Shown: positions 23,437-33,788 of the stretch, in pieces
Numbering within the stretch: the stretch's first letter is position 1
Layout: every line of letters starts with the position of its first letter
NCBI GenBank assembly: GCA_051294375.1
Contig: CM119264.1
Span: forward strand, 24,344,002-24,408,001
DNA: 64,000 nt
Reading direction: 5' to 3'
Origin: Paraspadella gotoi
Lineage: Eukaryota; Chaetognatha
The notes under the pieces: model-generated
What the model saw: the letters and a program-made list of their open reading frames with translations, nothing else
Databases searched by the model: none
Told to the model about the DNA's origin: nothing
Program-made: the position numbers and the translations under genes

Positions 23437-23438
<2 letters not shown>

Positions 23439-23470
<32 letters not shown>
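23439..23470. repeat. GA microsatellite at the left edge of the exact repeat
   Basis: Sixteen units here against fifteen in the copy at 40,849-40,878. Exact identity between the two 15.6-kb copies begins inside this array. Confidence 0.96.
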
Positions 23471-23473
<3 letters not shown>

Positions 23474-23689
23474 TATCGAACGAGGAAAATAAAAAGGCAA
23501 AAGGAGAGAATGTGAAAAAACGACAAAAAAATATTGATTTCTGAATTAGTTTCTGTCTCAAACGTAAAAATATATACAAATGAAATAAAAAAATAAGAAT
23601 CATTTTTTGTCAGTTTTTTTTTCAGTCATTTTGTGATTTTTTGATCGTCCGATGATTTTCGATCGATGTGATCACGTGATAATTAGAGC

Positions 23690-24038
23690 GTTGAAAAATA
23701 AACAAATATAACAAATCAAGGTGAGGTACATAGCTATTTATGTGTAATGTAGTCTGTAGAATTCGATGGTGATGACCATTTTTTTGTATAATTTTTATCT
23801 TTTCTTGTCGAAAATAAGGGTTTTTAATGGTATATAAAATTATTAAAACCATTATAAGTTATATGATAAATCAAATATTAAAATTTTATAAAATTTATAT
23901 GAGCTTTTGAAATATAAAAAATAAAGATTTATAAAATATTTGGTAAGTTTATTTCTAAATTTTATGTTTATAAAAAAAAAAAAGTTAGTTAACTAAATTA
24001 TTAATAATTTGAGTAAAAATTAGGCTAAAGTTAAAAGA
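23690..24038 (+). repeat. AT-rich repeat monomer, left flank of the retroelement
   Basis: Starts GTTGAAAAATAAAC and ends AAAAGAT, where the LTR begins. It contains GGTGATGACCATTTTTTTG and GTCGAAAATAAGGGTTTTTA. The same blocks occur after the last LTR (31,155-31,395) and in tandem at 56,437-57,168, with a monomer of about 400 bp. It is probably a satellite or MITE-derived array. Confidence 0.8.
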
Positions 24039-24532
24039 TGTAGCCACCTCGATCAAATTAATTTCTATATAAAATAATTCATCCGCTCCGGAGTTGAACC
24101 CGGGATCAAAGACTTGAGATGCCTTGAACCGAGCGACCTGGGCCAACCAGTCAACTACAAACTCAACTTCGAAATCCTTACTTAAACCTTTAATGGATTA
24201 TCAAGACTTTTGTCTTCTCCCAAGGATCACACCAAATTCAACACAAGATGTCACTATGATTATTATTTTTGTTTAATGATTGCCTTCCTTATTATTGATT
24301 GTAAACCTGATTCATTCAGTCTGGCTTTTACTCTCAAAAAGAATAAACCTGATCTAAACTTTATTCTTCAATGTTTTAATTAAGTCTCAACAAATGTAAA
24401 TAATACATTATGCTACTGAGAAATAAACAGTCTAATCATTAAGACCAACGTTAAGCCTTCCCTGCGCTCCGGATCCTTAGTGATGAATCACCAAGTCTCC
24501 ACGATCTTAGAACCTCAACTCACCTTGCCACA
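24039..24532 (+). repeat. 5' LTR, left arm
   Basis: 494 bp beginning TGTAGCCACC and ending CTTGCCACA, with TG...CA termini. It contains TATATAAAA at 24,066 and AATAAA at 24,342 and 24,422. It is followed at once by the primer binding site. All six LTRs of each palindrome copy share this sequence apart from indels. Confidence 0.93.
24083..24152 (-). other. Antisense tRNA-like module in the LTR
   Basis: On the minus strand, TGGCCCAGGTCG (24,145-24,134) resembles a Pol III A box and GGTTCAACTCC (24,100-24,090) fits the B-box consensus exactly. Their starts lie 45 nt apart, the spacing of a normal tRNA. The expected acceptor stem does not pair, so this is a tRNA-derived promoter-like module (SINE head or relic), not a functional tRNA. 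It is present in all LTR copies. Confidence 0.6.
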
Positions 24533-24552
24533 TGGCAGCCCAACGCAGAATC
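24533..24552 (+). promoter_or_regulatory. Primer binding site for minus-strand synthesis
   Basis: TGGCAGCCCAACGCAGAATC follows the CA end of the LTR with no spacer. TGG complements a tRNA CCA end. The right arm has TGGTCAGCCC here, so one base is uncertain and I do not assign the tRNA. Confidence 0.75.
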
Positions 24553-24910
24553 AAAACCAACCTTCCAAACGGGGCAACGGATCAATCCAAACCACTCTGA
24601 GGTAAGATGGATGGGAATGAGGGATTAAGCGATAACATCCAATCGCTAACACCCTTTCCTCACTGCCCCAACTCCACGTCACCAACGGGCCCACGACGCG
24701 AGGAGAAAAGCAAATGACAGCCAAGAACATCAAATATCGCCTTCGCTCCTCTCAACGCGACTCCACCGACGCTCGAGCAGACGCAGCAACCTCCAAGTCC
24801 CTTTAGCTTCGGGCGCGGACATGATCAAGATCGACGTCGCCAGTATTTGCTAACGCGCTCCAACGTTCGACTTTCAAAGAATCGACGCCAGCAATTTCGA
24901 AAACGCCGAC

Positions 24911-25835
24911 ATGGCGACTGGTGGCGCCACAGAAAGGGAGCTTCGCGGGGAAAACGAGGAGCTTCGCGCAGCTTTGGCCGCAGCGACTCGCGCCCTGGAG
25001 AGAGGGCTTCCAACAAGAAACCCGACCTTCCGGATTTCGACACTTCCAATATCGAGATCTGGATCAGGCGAGCGAATCCGCCCTATACTCGGGCAGGATC
25101 GTCAGTCCCAGGAGCAAATTCGCCCATCTCGATCAAAGATTGGCGTTAAGGTTGATCCGACATCAACCATTTCTCTCGGCGATGCACGGAGAAAACGTGG
25201 AACCAGTTCCTCCAATACTTGGAAAAGAATATGGATATCTCGCCGATAACAAGCCTGCTTCCTTCTCGATCCTTTTCGACTTCGACGGCGTTAAACCATC
25301 AAAAAGCTTAGCACAATTGGAAGAAAAAAACTAAAACGCTTAATCTCGATGACGTTCGAAAAAGAAAAAAATTCTTCGAGACCTTTCAACCGAAATACGA
25401 CGTCACTTGGAGGATAAGGCCGAGGACTATCAGCAAAAAGATCTGTGCCAGCTGGCAGATCACCACTTCGATATTGAAGGAAATCTCAAGATTCCGCCAG
25501 CAAAGCTCCTCGTCAAAACATCGAAGAGAACCAGCGAGAGCGTCAACAATCGACATCGGATGAAGACGCGCCATCAACGCCCTCGGCAAATTCCAGAAGC
25601 GGAACTACAATGGAAAAGAAGTCGAATCCCAGCGAAAGAGAAAAGAAAGCCAAAGCTAATGACTATCCTGCAGCAAACACGTACGATTCGGAGAAGGACG
25701 CCTGGTCCTGTGACCAGGCCGCTAAATACGAAGAGACTCAGAAACGGCGTGAGGGAAACGCCAAAGGGGACGCGCGCGGTGAACGCCGTTCCCCAACAGC
25801 AAACACGTTCACCAGCGTCAAGCGATTTTGCTTTA
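24911..25835 (+). pseudogene. gag: gag of the gypsy-type element (frameshifted), left arm
   Basis: Gag forms the particle that packages the element RNA. The likely start is the ATG at 24,911, followed by a charged, heptad-like region (ERELRGENEELRAALAAATR) that suggests a coiled coil. Next comes a segment with IEIWIRR and YTRAG near 25,050-25,100, as in arthropod gypsy Gag proteins, and then SKFAHLDQRLALRL. Frames 24,911, 24,847, 24,921 and 25,407 each hold part of the product, so at least three shifts separate them. The right arm breaks at other points, suggesting sequencing error. I see no CCHC zinc knuckle. Confidence 0.8.
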
Positions 25836-26130
25836 CATCCCGGGACCTCCAACTGATAGGAGAAAATGGCTGGTGGATGCGGGCGTTGCTTTCGATCATT
25901 CCCCCGACCCGTGAGCAGAAAGAACGCGGCCCTGTCCGGAAATGAGATTGCAAGCGGCAAACGATCTCCGATTAACTGCTATGGAAGAGTAATGAAGACC
26001 GTAACCTTGGGAAACGCCCAATTCGATATGAATTCATTGTAGCAGACGTTAAACAGATATACTTGGCGGCAGACTTTCTCGCGGAGAACTTTTTAGCTCC
26101 AACATCGAGACGGCCATTCTCATAGGATCT
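25836..26130 (+). pseudogene. Retropepsin-like protease region (frameshifted)
   Basis: A segment encoding KWLVDAG at about 25,865 followed by a frame-shifted SIIPPT-like stretch corresponds to the aspartic protease active site, normally D-T/S-G. Here the codon after Asp reads GCG (Ala), and the right arm is ambiguous (Ala or Gly). Downstream, GADFLAENF-like residues near 26,070-26,100 match the usual G-x-DFL block at the end of retropepsins. The protease sits between Gag and RT, as expected. Confidence 0.7.
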
Positions 26131-26339
26131 ACAGATATTCACCATTGCAGCAATCGATATCCTCAGAAACACATATGCATGTCAATTTTCGGTGGACAGA
26201 ATGGGAGAAAAGTTTTATAAGCTCCTCGAGTCGTTTCCATCACTCTCAACCCCAACATTTGAACTGAAAGAACCAAAACATGGGGTAACTCATTCGATAC
26301 CCACAGAAGGTCGACCCTGCCAATAGAGGGCACGTAGAC

Positions 26340-26995
26340 TCGACCCAGAGAAACTGGCGGTAGCTAAGAGAGAGTTAGAGAAGATGGTCTCATTGGGAAT
26401 CCAAAGCGAGGAAAATCTGAGTGGTCGTCGCCGCTACATCGTCGTGAGCAAGCCTGACGGCGGCGGCGATGCTGCGGCGACTACAGGCCTAAACACTCAG
26501 ACAATAGACGACAAGTATTCAGTGAAGCTACTAAACAGACTTCAATGCGGAACTCGAAGGCAAGACGATATTCTCAAAGATCGACTTGTTAAAAGGGTAT
26601 CACCAAATACCGGTTAATCAGATGATGTAAAGAAAACCGCGGTGATAACACCCTTCGGACTGTACGTCTTTCCCCGCTGCCCTCGGGCCTAAAAAATGCA
26701 GGGCAGGACTTCCAGGCGTCTCATGGATGAGATTCTGGGAGAAGATCCCTCACACTTTCGTATATCTTGATGATATACTGGTCGCCTCATCTTCACCGGG
26801 GAACACTTACAAGACTCGAACGAGTCTTCAAGACTCTAGATGCCAACGGTTTGGTGGTCAACACCAGAAGTGTCTGCTGGGTCCAGGAATCACTGGAGTT
26901 CCTCGATTTTGGTTGACAAGAATGGAGTTCCGACCCTTCGGAGAGAGTACAAACTCTTCAAGCAACACGAGACCGACTACAGTCAAAGAACTGCA
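26340..26995 (+). pseudogene. pol: Reverse transcriptase domain (frameshifted), left arm
   Basis: This RNA-dependent DNA polymerase region opens with a DPEKLAVAK-type helix and SLGI, then VVSKPDGG (about 26,445). Next are a damaged DYRRLN block and NTQTIDDK (26,490-26,510), followed by the catalytic YLDD at 26,763-26,774 within VYLDDILVASSS. FLVDKNG-like residues follow near 26,910. The block order is that of Ty3/gypsy RT. At least four shifts break the frame, mainly at 26,470-26,480 and 26,610-26,700. Confidence 0.9.
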
Positions 26996-27560
26996 GCGAT
27001 TCTGGGAATGATAAATTATTATCGCCGATTGTTCCTAAGTTGCTCACAGATGCGCGCCGCTCTACGACGCCTTAAGCGGCAAACCAAAGGCGTTGAAATG
27101 GACAACGGAGTGTGAGGAAGCGTTTGAATCAATCAAACAGGCTTAGTACAAGCCGCACTCTTGCATCACCCTCGAACAGGCGCACAGCTCTGCGTCACAA
27201 CCGATGCAATCAGATCACGCGTAGGAGGGTCTCGAACAACGGAAGGACCAAAGGGTTGGGAACCGCTTGCCTTCTTCTCGCCGAAACTGGCAAAAATCAA
27301 AGACTCTGGCCGCCTTTCGACGAGAATTATTCGGCGCCTTCAGAGCAGTTCGCCATTTTCGGCATTGATTGAAGACAGGAATTTCACAATCTATCACCGA
27401 ACACCAAAGCTTGATACCGGCTATCAAAAAGAAATCGGAGCCTCAAATGCTCGCCAGGCCTACAGCTGTCGGTGATCGCAGATTCACCACGGATATCAGA
27501 TACTTAAAAGGAAAGGCAAATGTAGTAGCGGACGCCTTATCGCGTCCAAATGCTGCATCG
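26996..27560 (+). pseudogene. pol: RNase H region (frameshifted), left arm
   Basis: It begins with MINYYRR (27,008) and the EEAF helix, then has VTTDA at 27,198 (first catalytic Asp, frame-shifted after it), PLAFFSPKL near 27,265, and the closing block GKANVVADALSRP at 27,510-27,548. The last block, with its Asp, is the standard end of gypsy RNase H. Frames change at 27,110, 27,230 and 27,370. Confidence 0.88.
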
Positions 27561-28904
27561 ATCAACAACTCCGCAACAGCAATCGAATATCCCGCCACCG
27601 CATCACCACAGCAACCAACGGAAAACGAAGCGGAGATCTCACAACCCAATGCGACCCAAAATCGTCAACGTCGACAGAAACTCGAAGAGAAATTGAGAGG
27701 CCGATCAAAACAAAATCGACTCGAAGACCCGAGGCCGTATAGCCTACTCACAACCTTCGACGTTGACTTCGAACAAATGGCGAGAGAGCAACGCCTCGAC
27801 GACGATTTCCAGAAGATTTCCGAGGATGCAAGAACCGGTTTGACTTTCAGAAAATCCAAGTCGGCAATGAACAGCTTCTACAGATGTTTCAAACGGCCCC
27901 GCTCGCCCGTTTGTTCCTGCAGCTTGGCGCCGTAAAATCTTCGACGTAATACACGCCTCGGCCTCCAGGCGTCGAAGCCACACGTAAGCGATAACGTCAA
28001 AATTCGTCTGGACAAATATGAAGCAGGATATCAGCAAATGGGCAGAGACTGTATGATTGCCCAGCGAGCTAAGTAACTCGACATGTAGTGCCCAGATTGG
28101 TGATTTTAAAATCCCACCTCGAAGGTTTCAACACATAAATCTGGAATCTAGTAAAGATGCCAAATTCCAAACGGATTGAAACATTTGCTTACAATAGTAG
28201 ACCGCTTCTCAGGTGGCAACTGCGATAAAATCAAGATACGCTTACAACAACAATCTTGATTGCCCTCAGCTCACCAATGGATAAGCTCCTTCGGAACTCC
28301 AGCAGTAATTAACCACAGATCGTGGAACCCAATTTTATTCGGCACTATGAGACAGCTTACCAGGCAATGGGGAAAAGCACAGCAACAACCGCATATCACC
28401 CACAGGCCAACGGCCTAGTAGAACGGTTTCATCGAAGCTGAAAGAATCCCTCATTGGTTGGCCAGACGAACGCGAAATTGGTACTGGAAGTTGCCTTTAA
28501 CATTACTTGCAATTCGTACTACCGTGAAGGAAGATATCGGCGCCTCAGCGGCCGATTTAGTATTCGGTGAAGGGATCAACGTCCCGGCGGCATGCTTGGC
28601 GACGCCCAAAACGACAACGCGGAGTTACAGCGTCAACGTCAACGTCAATTAGCCAGTCTCAGAGTTGAAGTTGGCTCGTTTACAACCGACGTCAACGTCC
28701 GCGCCACCGACAACCGACAATCCATCTTCCGGCCAATTTGGAATCCGCGCAATACGTTTTCGTACGAAAGGCAGGCGTTAATCCACCACTAATCCCGCCA
28801 TATGAAGGGCCCTTCCGCGTCATCAGTCGCACGCCTCAATATGACATCGACATTCCCAGCACCGGCACAAAACCGTCAATATTGCACGGGTTGAAGCCGG
28901 CATG
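27561..28904 (+). pseudogene. pol: Integrase with zinc, DDE and GPF parts (frameshifted), left arm
   Basis: A linker rich in Gln, Glu and Asn (27,561-27,790) precedes an HHCC-like zone at 27,945-28,075. The DDE core shows Asp at 28,200-28,202 (TIVDRFS), Asp at 28,318-28,320 (TTDRG) and Glu at 28,421-28,423 (NGLVERFHR); about 34-35 codons separate the last two, the D35E spacing. A C-terminal PPYEGPFRVISR at 28,795-28,830 matches the GPY/F module of Metaviridae integrases. Several shifts lie between 27,900 and 28,450. Confidence 0.9.
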
Positions 28905-29208
28905 GATCAGCGAGGACTTGGAGGACGTCATCGAATCGGAGACACGCCCACGGCGACGCCCAGGCCGCCGCCAGCCCGAGAACGCGAAACGCCGGCGCCA
29001 ACAACAGAGAAACAAGATCCATGACTCGACGCGCCGCTTTGCGTCCTCCTCCTCTCCTCCTTCTCCTCCTCCTCTTCCCCCCATCCCCTCTCACTCCCCA
29101 ACACCCCCTGTCTACCCTCGACCCGCTCACACCTTCCCAACGCTTTTTCCTCCATCTTTTCCCTTCTCCCGACCTTCTCCGCTCACCATCTCCAACCTCA
29201 ATAAATAA
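28905..29208 (+). pseudogene. pol: Arg/Pro-rich C-terminal tail of pol
   Basis: After the integrase C-terminus the frame continues through an Arg/Gln-rich stretch into a Ser/Pro/Leu-rich tail of about 55 residues, ending at a stop near 29,208. The right arm preserves this tail in one frame with the integrase C-terminus (33,789-34,586), so it is a genuine extension of the polyprotein. Confidence 0.6.
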
Positions 29209-29697
29209 CATCATCAACGACGAAGAAAGAAATAATGAGCCAACGTGGAGGTCTCCAAACTGATAGCGGAGAATTTTTCGAAAAGCAAAGTCGCCAAACG
29301 AAATAACGAGAACAACAACAACGAAACAACAATCGGCAACTTACGCTGTGCCGCTAAGAGAAATGCTTCTCCGACAAAAAGAAGACAACGAAGAAAAGAA
29401 AGAAAAAGGGACGAAAATACGACGAAATATCCTTGTTGCTCTAGTCAACAGCCGGAGTCTGAGTTTCCTTTGTCGTCCTGCATCAACCTACACGAAAACT
29501 CCGGACTGTGACGTTACAGTTACCTTTTATTATTATATTGGATTTTAGAAATTTTGTAGTTTTGAATATTTTAAGAATCATTCAATAGTTTATTATTAAT
29601 TGTATATACCGATGTATATATTTGTTTTTATATTTATAACATACTTAAGAAACGAGTTCAACATATTATGAAATTCATTTAACCCATATATTTCAAC
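29209..29697 (+). other. 3' non-coding region of the element
   Basis: Contains an ACAACAACAACGA stretch near 29,310, repeated AAGAAAAGAAAG near 29,395, and an AT-rich end. It is repeated after the second LTR at 30,197-30,667. Confidence 0.75.
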
Positions 29698-29706
29698 AGG
29701 GGGGGT
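29695..29706 (+). promoter_or_regulatory. Polypurine tract
   Basis: AACAGGGGGGG directly precedes the LTR start TGTAGC. This is the expected primer site for plus-strand synthesis. The copy at 30,656-30,667 reads CAGGGGGGCG. Confidence 0.8.
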
Positions 29707-30196
29707 TGTAGCACCTCGATCCAAATTAATTTCTATATAAAAATAATTCATCCGCTCCCGGAGTTGAACCGCGGATCAAAGACTTGGGATGCCTTGACCG
29801 AGCGACCTGGGCCAACCAAGTAACTCCAAAAACTCAACTTCGAAATCTTACTTAACCTTTATGGATTATCAAGACTTTTGTCTTCTCCAAGGATCACACC
29901 AAATTCAACACAAGATGTCACTATGAATATTATTTTGTTTAATGATTCCTTCCTTATTATTGATTGTAAAACTGATTCATTCAGTCTGGCTTTTACTCTC
30001 AAAAAGAATAAACCTGATCTAAACTTTATTCTTCAATGTTTTAATTAAGTCTCAACAAATGTAAATAATACATTATGCTACTGAGAAATTAAACAGTCTA
30101 ATCATTAAGACCACGTTAAGCCTTCCCTGCGCTCCGGATCCTTAAGTGATGAATCACCAGTCTCACGATCTTAGAACCTTCAACGTCACCTTGCCA
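29707..30196 (+). repeat. Middle LTR, left arm
   Basis: Starts TGTAGCACCTCG and ends CACCTTGCCA, where it joins ACGTGAGGTCTCC of the 3' non-coding region. The final CA is missing because the junction lies in the shared GCCA. Confidence 0.9.
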
Positions 30197-30667
30197 ACGT
30201 GAGGTCTCCAAACTGATAGCGGAGAATTTTTTCGAAAAAAGCAAAGTCGCCAACGAATAACGAGAACAACAACAACGACAACAACAATCGGCCACTTACG
30301 CTGTTGTGCTAAAGAGAAATGCTTCTCCGACAAAAAGAAGACAACGAAGAAAAGAAAGAAAAAGGAGACGAAAATAACGACGAAATATCCTTGTTGCCTC
30401 TAGTCAACGCCGGAGTCTGAGTTTCCTTTGTCGTCCTGCATCAACCTACAACGAAAACTCCGACTGTGACGTTACAGTTACCTTGTATTATTATATTGGA
30501 TTTTAGAAATTTTGTAGTTTTGAATATTTTTAAGAATCATTCATAGTTTATTTATTAATTGTATATACCCGATGTATATATTTGTTTTTATATTTAATAA
30601 CATACTTAAGAAACGAGTGTCAACAATATTATGAAATTATTTAACCATATATTTCAACAGGGGGGCG
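30197..30667 (+). repeat. Duplicated 3' non-coding region
   Basis: A second copy of 29,245-29,706, from GTGGAGGTCTCC to the polypurine tract, lying between two LTRs. Confidence 0.88.
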
Positions 30668-31154
30668 TGTACCACCTCCGATCAAATTAATTCTATATAA
30701 AATAATTCATCCGCACCGGAGTTGAACCCGGGATCAAAGACTGGGATGCCTTGGACCGAGCGGACCTGGCCAACCAGTCAACTACCAAAATCAACTTCGA
30801 AAATCCTTACTTAAACTTTAATGGATTATCAAGACTTTTGTCTTCTCCCAAGGATCACACCAAATTCACACAAGATGTCACTATGAATTATTATTTTTGT
30901 TTAATGATTGCTTTCCTTATATTGATTGTAAACGATTCATTCAGTCTGGCTTTTACTCTCAAAAAGAATAAACCTGATCTAACTTTATTCTTCAATGTTT
31001 TAATTAAGTCTCACAAATGTAAATAATACATATGCTACTGAGAAATTAAACAGTCTAATCATTAAGACCAACGTTAAGCCTTCCCTGCGCTCCGGATCCT
31101 TAAGTGATGAATTCACCAAGTCTCACGATCTAGAACTCAACGTCACCTTGCCAC
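30668..31154 (+). repeat. Outer 3' LTR, left arm
   Basis: Starts TGTACCACC and ends CTTGCCAC before T-rich flank. The right arm reads the full ...CCACA end. Confidence 0.88.
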
Positions 31155-31909
31155 CATTTTTTTTTGTATAATTTTATCTTTCTTGTCGAAAATAAGGGTT
31201 TTTAATGTATATAAAATTATTTAAAACCATTATAAGTATATGATAAATCAATTATTAAAATTTTATAAAATTTATAGCTTTGATAATATAAAAATAAAGA
31301 CTTATAAATATTTTGGTAAGTTTATTTACAAATTTTATTTTATAAAAGTTTGTTAACTATATTTATTAATAATATAAGTAAAAAATTAGTAAAGTAAAAG
31401 ATAAAATTTCAAAATTGTTTCATGATTTGCATTCTTTACAAAAAGTTGATATAAGAAAATATAATTTTTATACAAAATTTGTTCATTAAGTTGGTAAAAA
31501 TATTCAGAAAAACTATATTTTTATTAATTTTCAAAATTTATAAAATATAGTTTTCTAAATTTTAACCTACTTAATGAAAAAATTTGTTATAAAAATGATA
31601 TATTTTCTTATATCAACTTTTTGTAAAGAATTAAAATCATGGTAAAAATTTTGAAATTATTAATCTTTTCACTTTAGCTTTATTTTTTATCATTATTTAT
31701 TAATAATTAGCTAACAACTATTAATAAAATATAAAATTTGAAATAAACTTACCAAATATTTATAATGTCTTTATTTTATATTTCAAAAGCTCATATAAAT
31801 TTTATAAAATTTAATAATTTGATTTATTCATAAACTTATAATGTTTTAATAATTTTATATACATTAAAAACCCTTATTCGACAAGAAAGATAAAATTATA
31901 CAAAAAAAA
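31155..31909. repeat. AT-rich repeat and palindrome centre
   Basis: The AT-rich monomer resumes at TTTTTTTTGTATAA. It continues past AAAAGAT into TTACAAAAAGTTGATATAAG, then mirrors itself around 31,532. About 85% A/T by eye. No gene. Confidence 0.85.
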
Positions 31910-32392
31910 TGTGGCAAGGTGACGTTGAGGTTCTAGATCGTGAGACTTGGTGATTCATCACTTAAGGTCCGGACGCAGGGAAGGCTTAACGTTGGTCTTA
32001 ATGATTAGACTGTTTAATTTTCAGTAGCATAATGTATTATTACATTTGTGAGACTTAATTAAAACATTGAAGAATAAAGTTTTTAGATCAGGTTATTCTT
32101 TTTGAAGTAAAAGCCAGACTGAATGAATCAGTTTACAATCAATATAAGGAAAGCAATCATTAAACAAATAATAATTCATAGTGACATCTTGTGTTGAATT
32201 TGGTGTGATCCTTGGGAGAGACAAAGTCTTGATAATCCATTAAAGGTTTAAGTAAGGATTCGAAGTTGAGTTTTGGTAGTTGACTGGTTGGCCCAGCGGT
32301 CGGTCAAGGCATCCAAGTCTTTGATCCCGGGTTCTAACTCGGAGCGGATGAATTATTTTTATATAGAAATTAATTTGATCGAGGTGGCTACA
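31910..32392 (-). repeat. Outer 3' LTR, right arm
   Basis: Reads TGTGGCAAGG to GGTGGCTACA on the plus strand, the reverse complement of a full TGTAGCC...CCACA LTR. Confidence 0.9.
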
Positions 32393-32864
32393 CGCCCCCT
32401 GTTGAAATATATGGGTTAAATAATTTCAATAATATTGTTGACACTCGTTCTTAAGTTGTTATAAATATAAAAACAAATATATACCATCGGGTATATACAA
32501 TTATAAATAAAACCTATTGAATGATTCTTAAAATATTCAAAACTACAAATTTCTAAAATCCAATATAATAATACAAGGTAACTGTAACGTCAAAGTCGGA
32601 GTTTTCGTTGAGTTATGCAGGACGACAAAGGAAAAACTCAGACTCCGCTGTTGACTAGAAGCAACAAGGATATTCGTCGTTATTTTCGTCTCCTTTTTCT
32701 TTCTTTTCTTCGTTGTCTTCTTTTTGTCGGAGAAGCATTTCTCTTAGCACAACAGCGTAAGTTGGCCCCGAATTGTTGTTGTCGTTGTTGTTGTTCTCGT
32801 TATTCGTTTGCGACTTTGCTTTTTTCGAAAAATTCTCCGCTATCAGTTTGGAAGACCTCCACGT
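32393..32864 (-). repeat. Duplicated 3' non-coding region, right arm
   Basis: Begins with the inverted polypurine tract (CGCCCCCTGTTG) and ends GACCTCCACGTTGGC, with the same GCCA junction as in the left arm. Confidence 0.87.
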
Positions 32865-33347
32865 TGGCAAGGTGACGTTGAGGTTCTAAGATCGTGAGAC
32901 TTGGTGATTCATCACTTAAGGATCCGGAGCGCAGGGAAGGCTTACGTTGGTCTAATGATTAGACTGTTTAATTTCTCAGTAGCATAATGTATTATTTACA
33001 TTTGTGAGACTTAATTAAAAACATTGAAGAATAAGTTTAGATCAGGTTATTCTTTTTGAGAGTAAAAGCCAGACTGAAATGAAATCAGTTACAATCCAAT
33101 AATAAAGAATATTAACAAAATAATAATTCATAGTGACATCTGTGTTGAATTTGGTGTGATCCTTGGAGAAGACCAAAAGTCTTGATAATCCATTAAGGTT
33201 TAAGTAAGGATTTCGAAGTTGAGTTTTGGTAGTTGACTGGTTGGCCAGTCGCTCGGTCAAGCATCCCAAGTCTTTGATCCGGTTCAACTCCGGGAGCGGA
33301 TGAATTATTTTTATATAGAAATTAATTTTGATTCGAGGGTGGCTACA
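32865..33347 (-). repeat. Middle LTR, right arm
   Basis: TGGCAAGGTGACG to GGCTACA on the plus strand. Confidence 0.88.
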
Positions 33348-33788
33348 CGCCCCCTGTTGAAATATATGGGTTAAATAATTTCAATAAATGTGACACTCGT
33401 TTCTTAGTATGTTATAAATATAAAAACAAATATATACCTCGGGTAATATACATTAAATAAATAAACTATGAATGATCTTAATATTCAAAAACTACAAAAT
33501 TTCTAAATCCAATATAATAATACAAAGGTAAACTGTAACGTTCAACAGTCGGAGCTTTTCGTGTAGGTTGATGCAGGACGACAAAGGAAACTCAGACTCC
33601 GCTGTTGACTAGAGCAACAAGGATATTCGTCGTTATTTTCGTCTCCTTTTTCTTTCTTTTCTTCGTTGTCTTCTTTTTGTCGGAGAGCATTTCTCTAGCG
33701 CAACAGCGTAATTGGCCGGATTGTTGTTGTCGTTGTTGTTGTTCTCGTTATTCGTTTGGCGACTTTGCTTTTTCGAAAATTCTCGCTA

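Larger units (their letters stand above)
24039..31154 (+). mobile_element. Ty3/gypsy-type LTR retrotransposon, left arm, copy 1
   Basis: The order is LTR (24,039), primer binding site, gag, protease, reverse transcriptase, RNase H, integrase, 3' non-coding region, polypurine tract, LTR (29,707), then a second partial 3' region and a third LTR (30,668). Protease-RT-RNase H-integrase is the Ty3/gypsy (Metaviridae) order; in Ty1/copia integrase precedes RT. No envelope-like frame lies between integrase and the 3' LTR. All frames carry many shifts, so the element as written cannot make a full product. No target-site duplication was found. Confidence 0.93.

Noticed and set aside
24083-24152. A true tRNA gene
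   Set aside because: A and B boxes and spacing fit, but the acceptor stem does not pair and the module is part of an LTR.
29245-29548. Envelope-like gene after integrase
   Set aside because: The frames there are short, Lys/Arg/Asn-rich, have no signal peptide or membrane segment, and are interrupted in the duplicate. The region is the 3' non-coding part.
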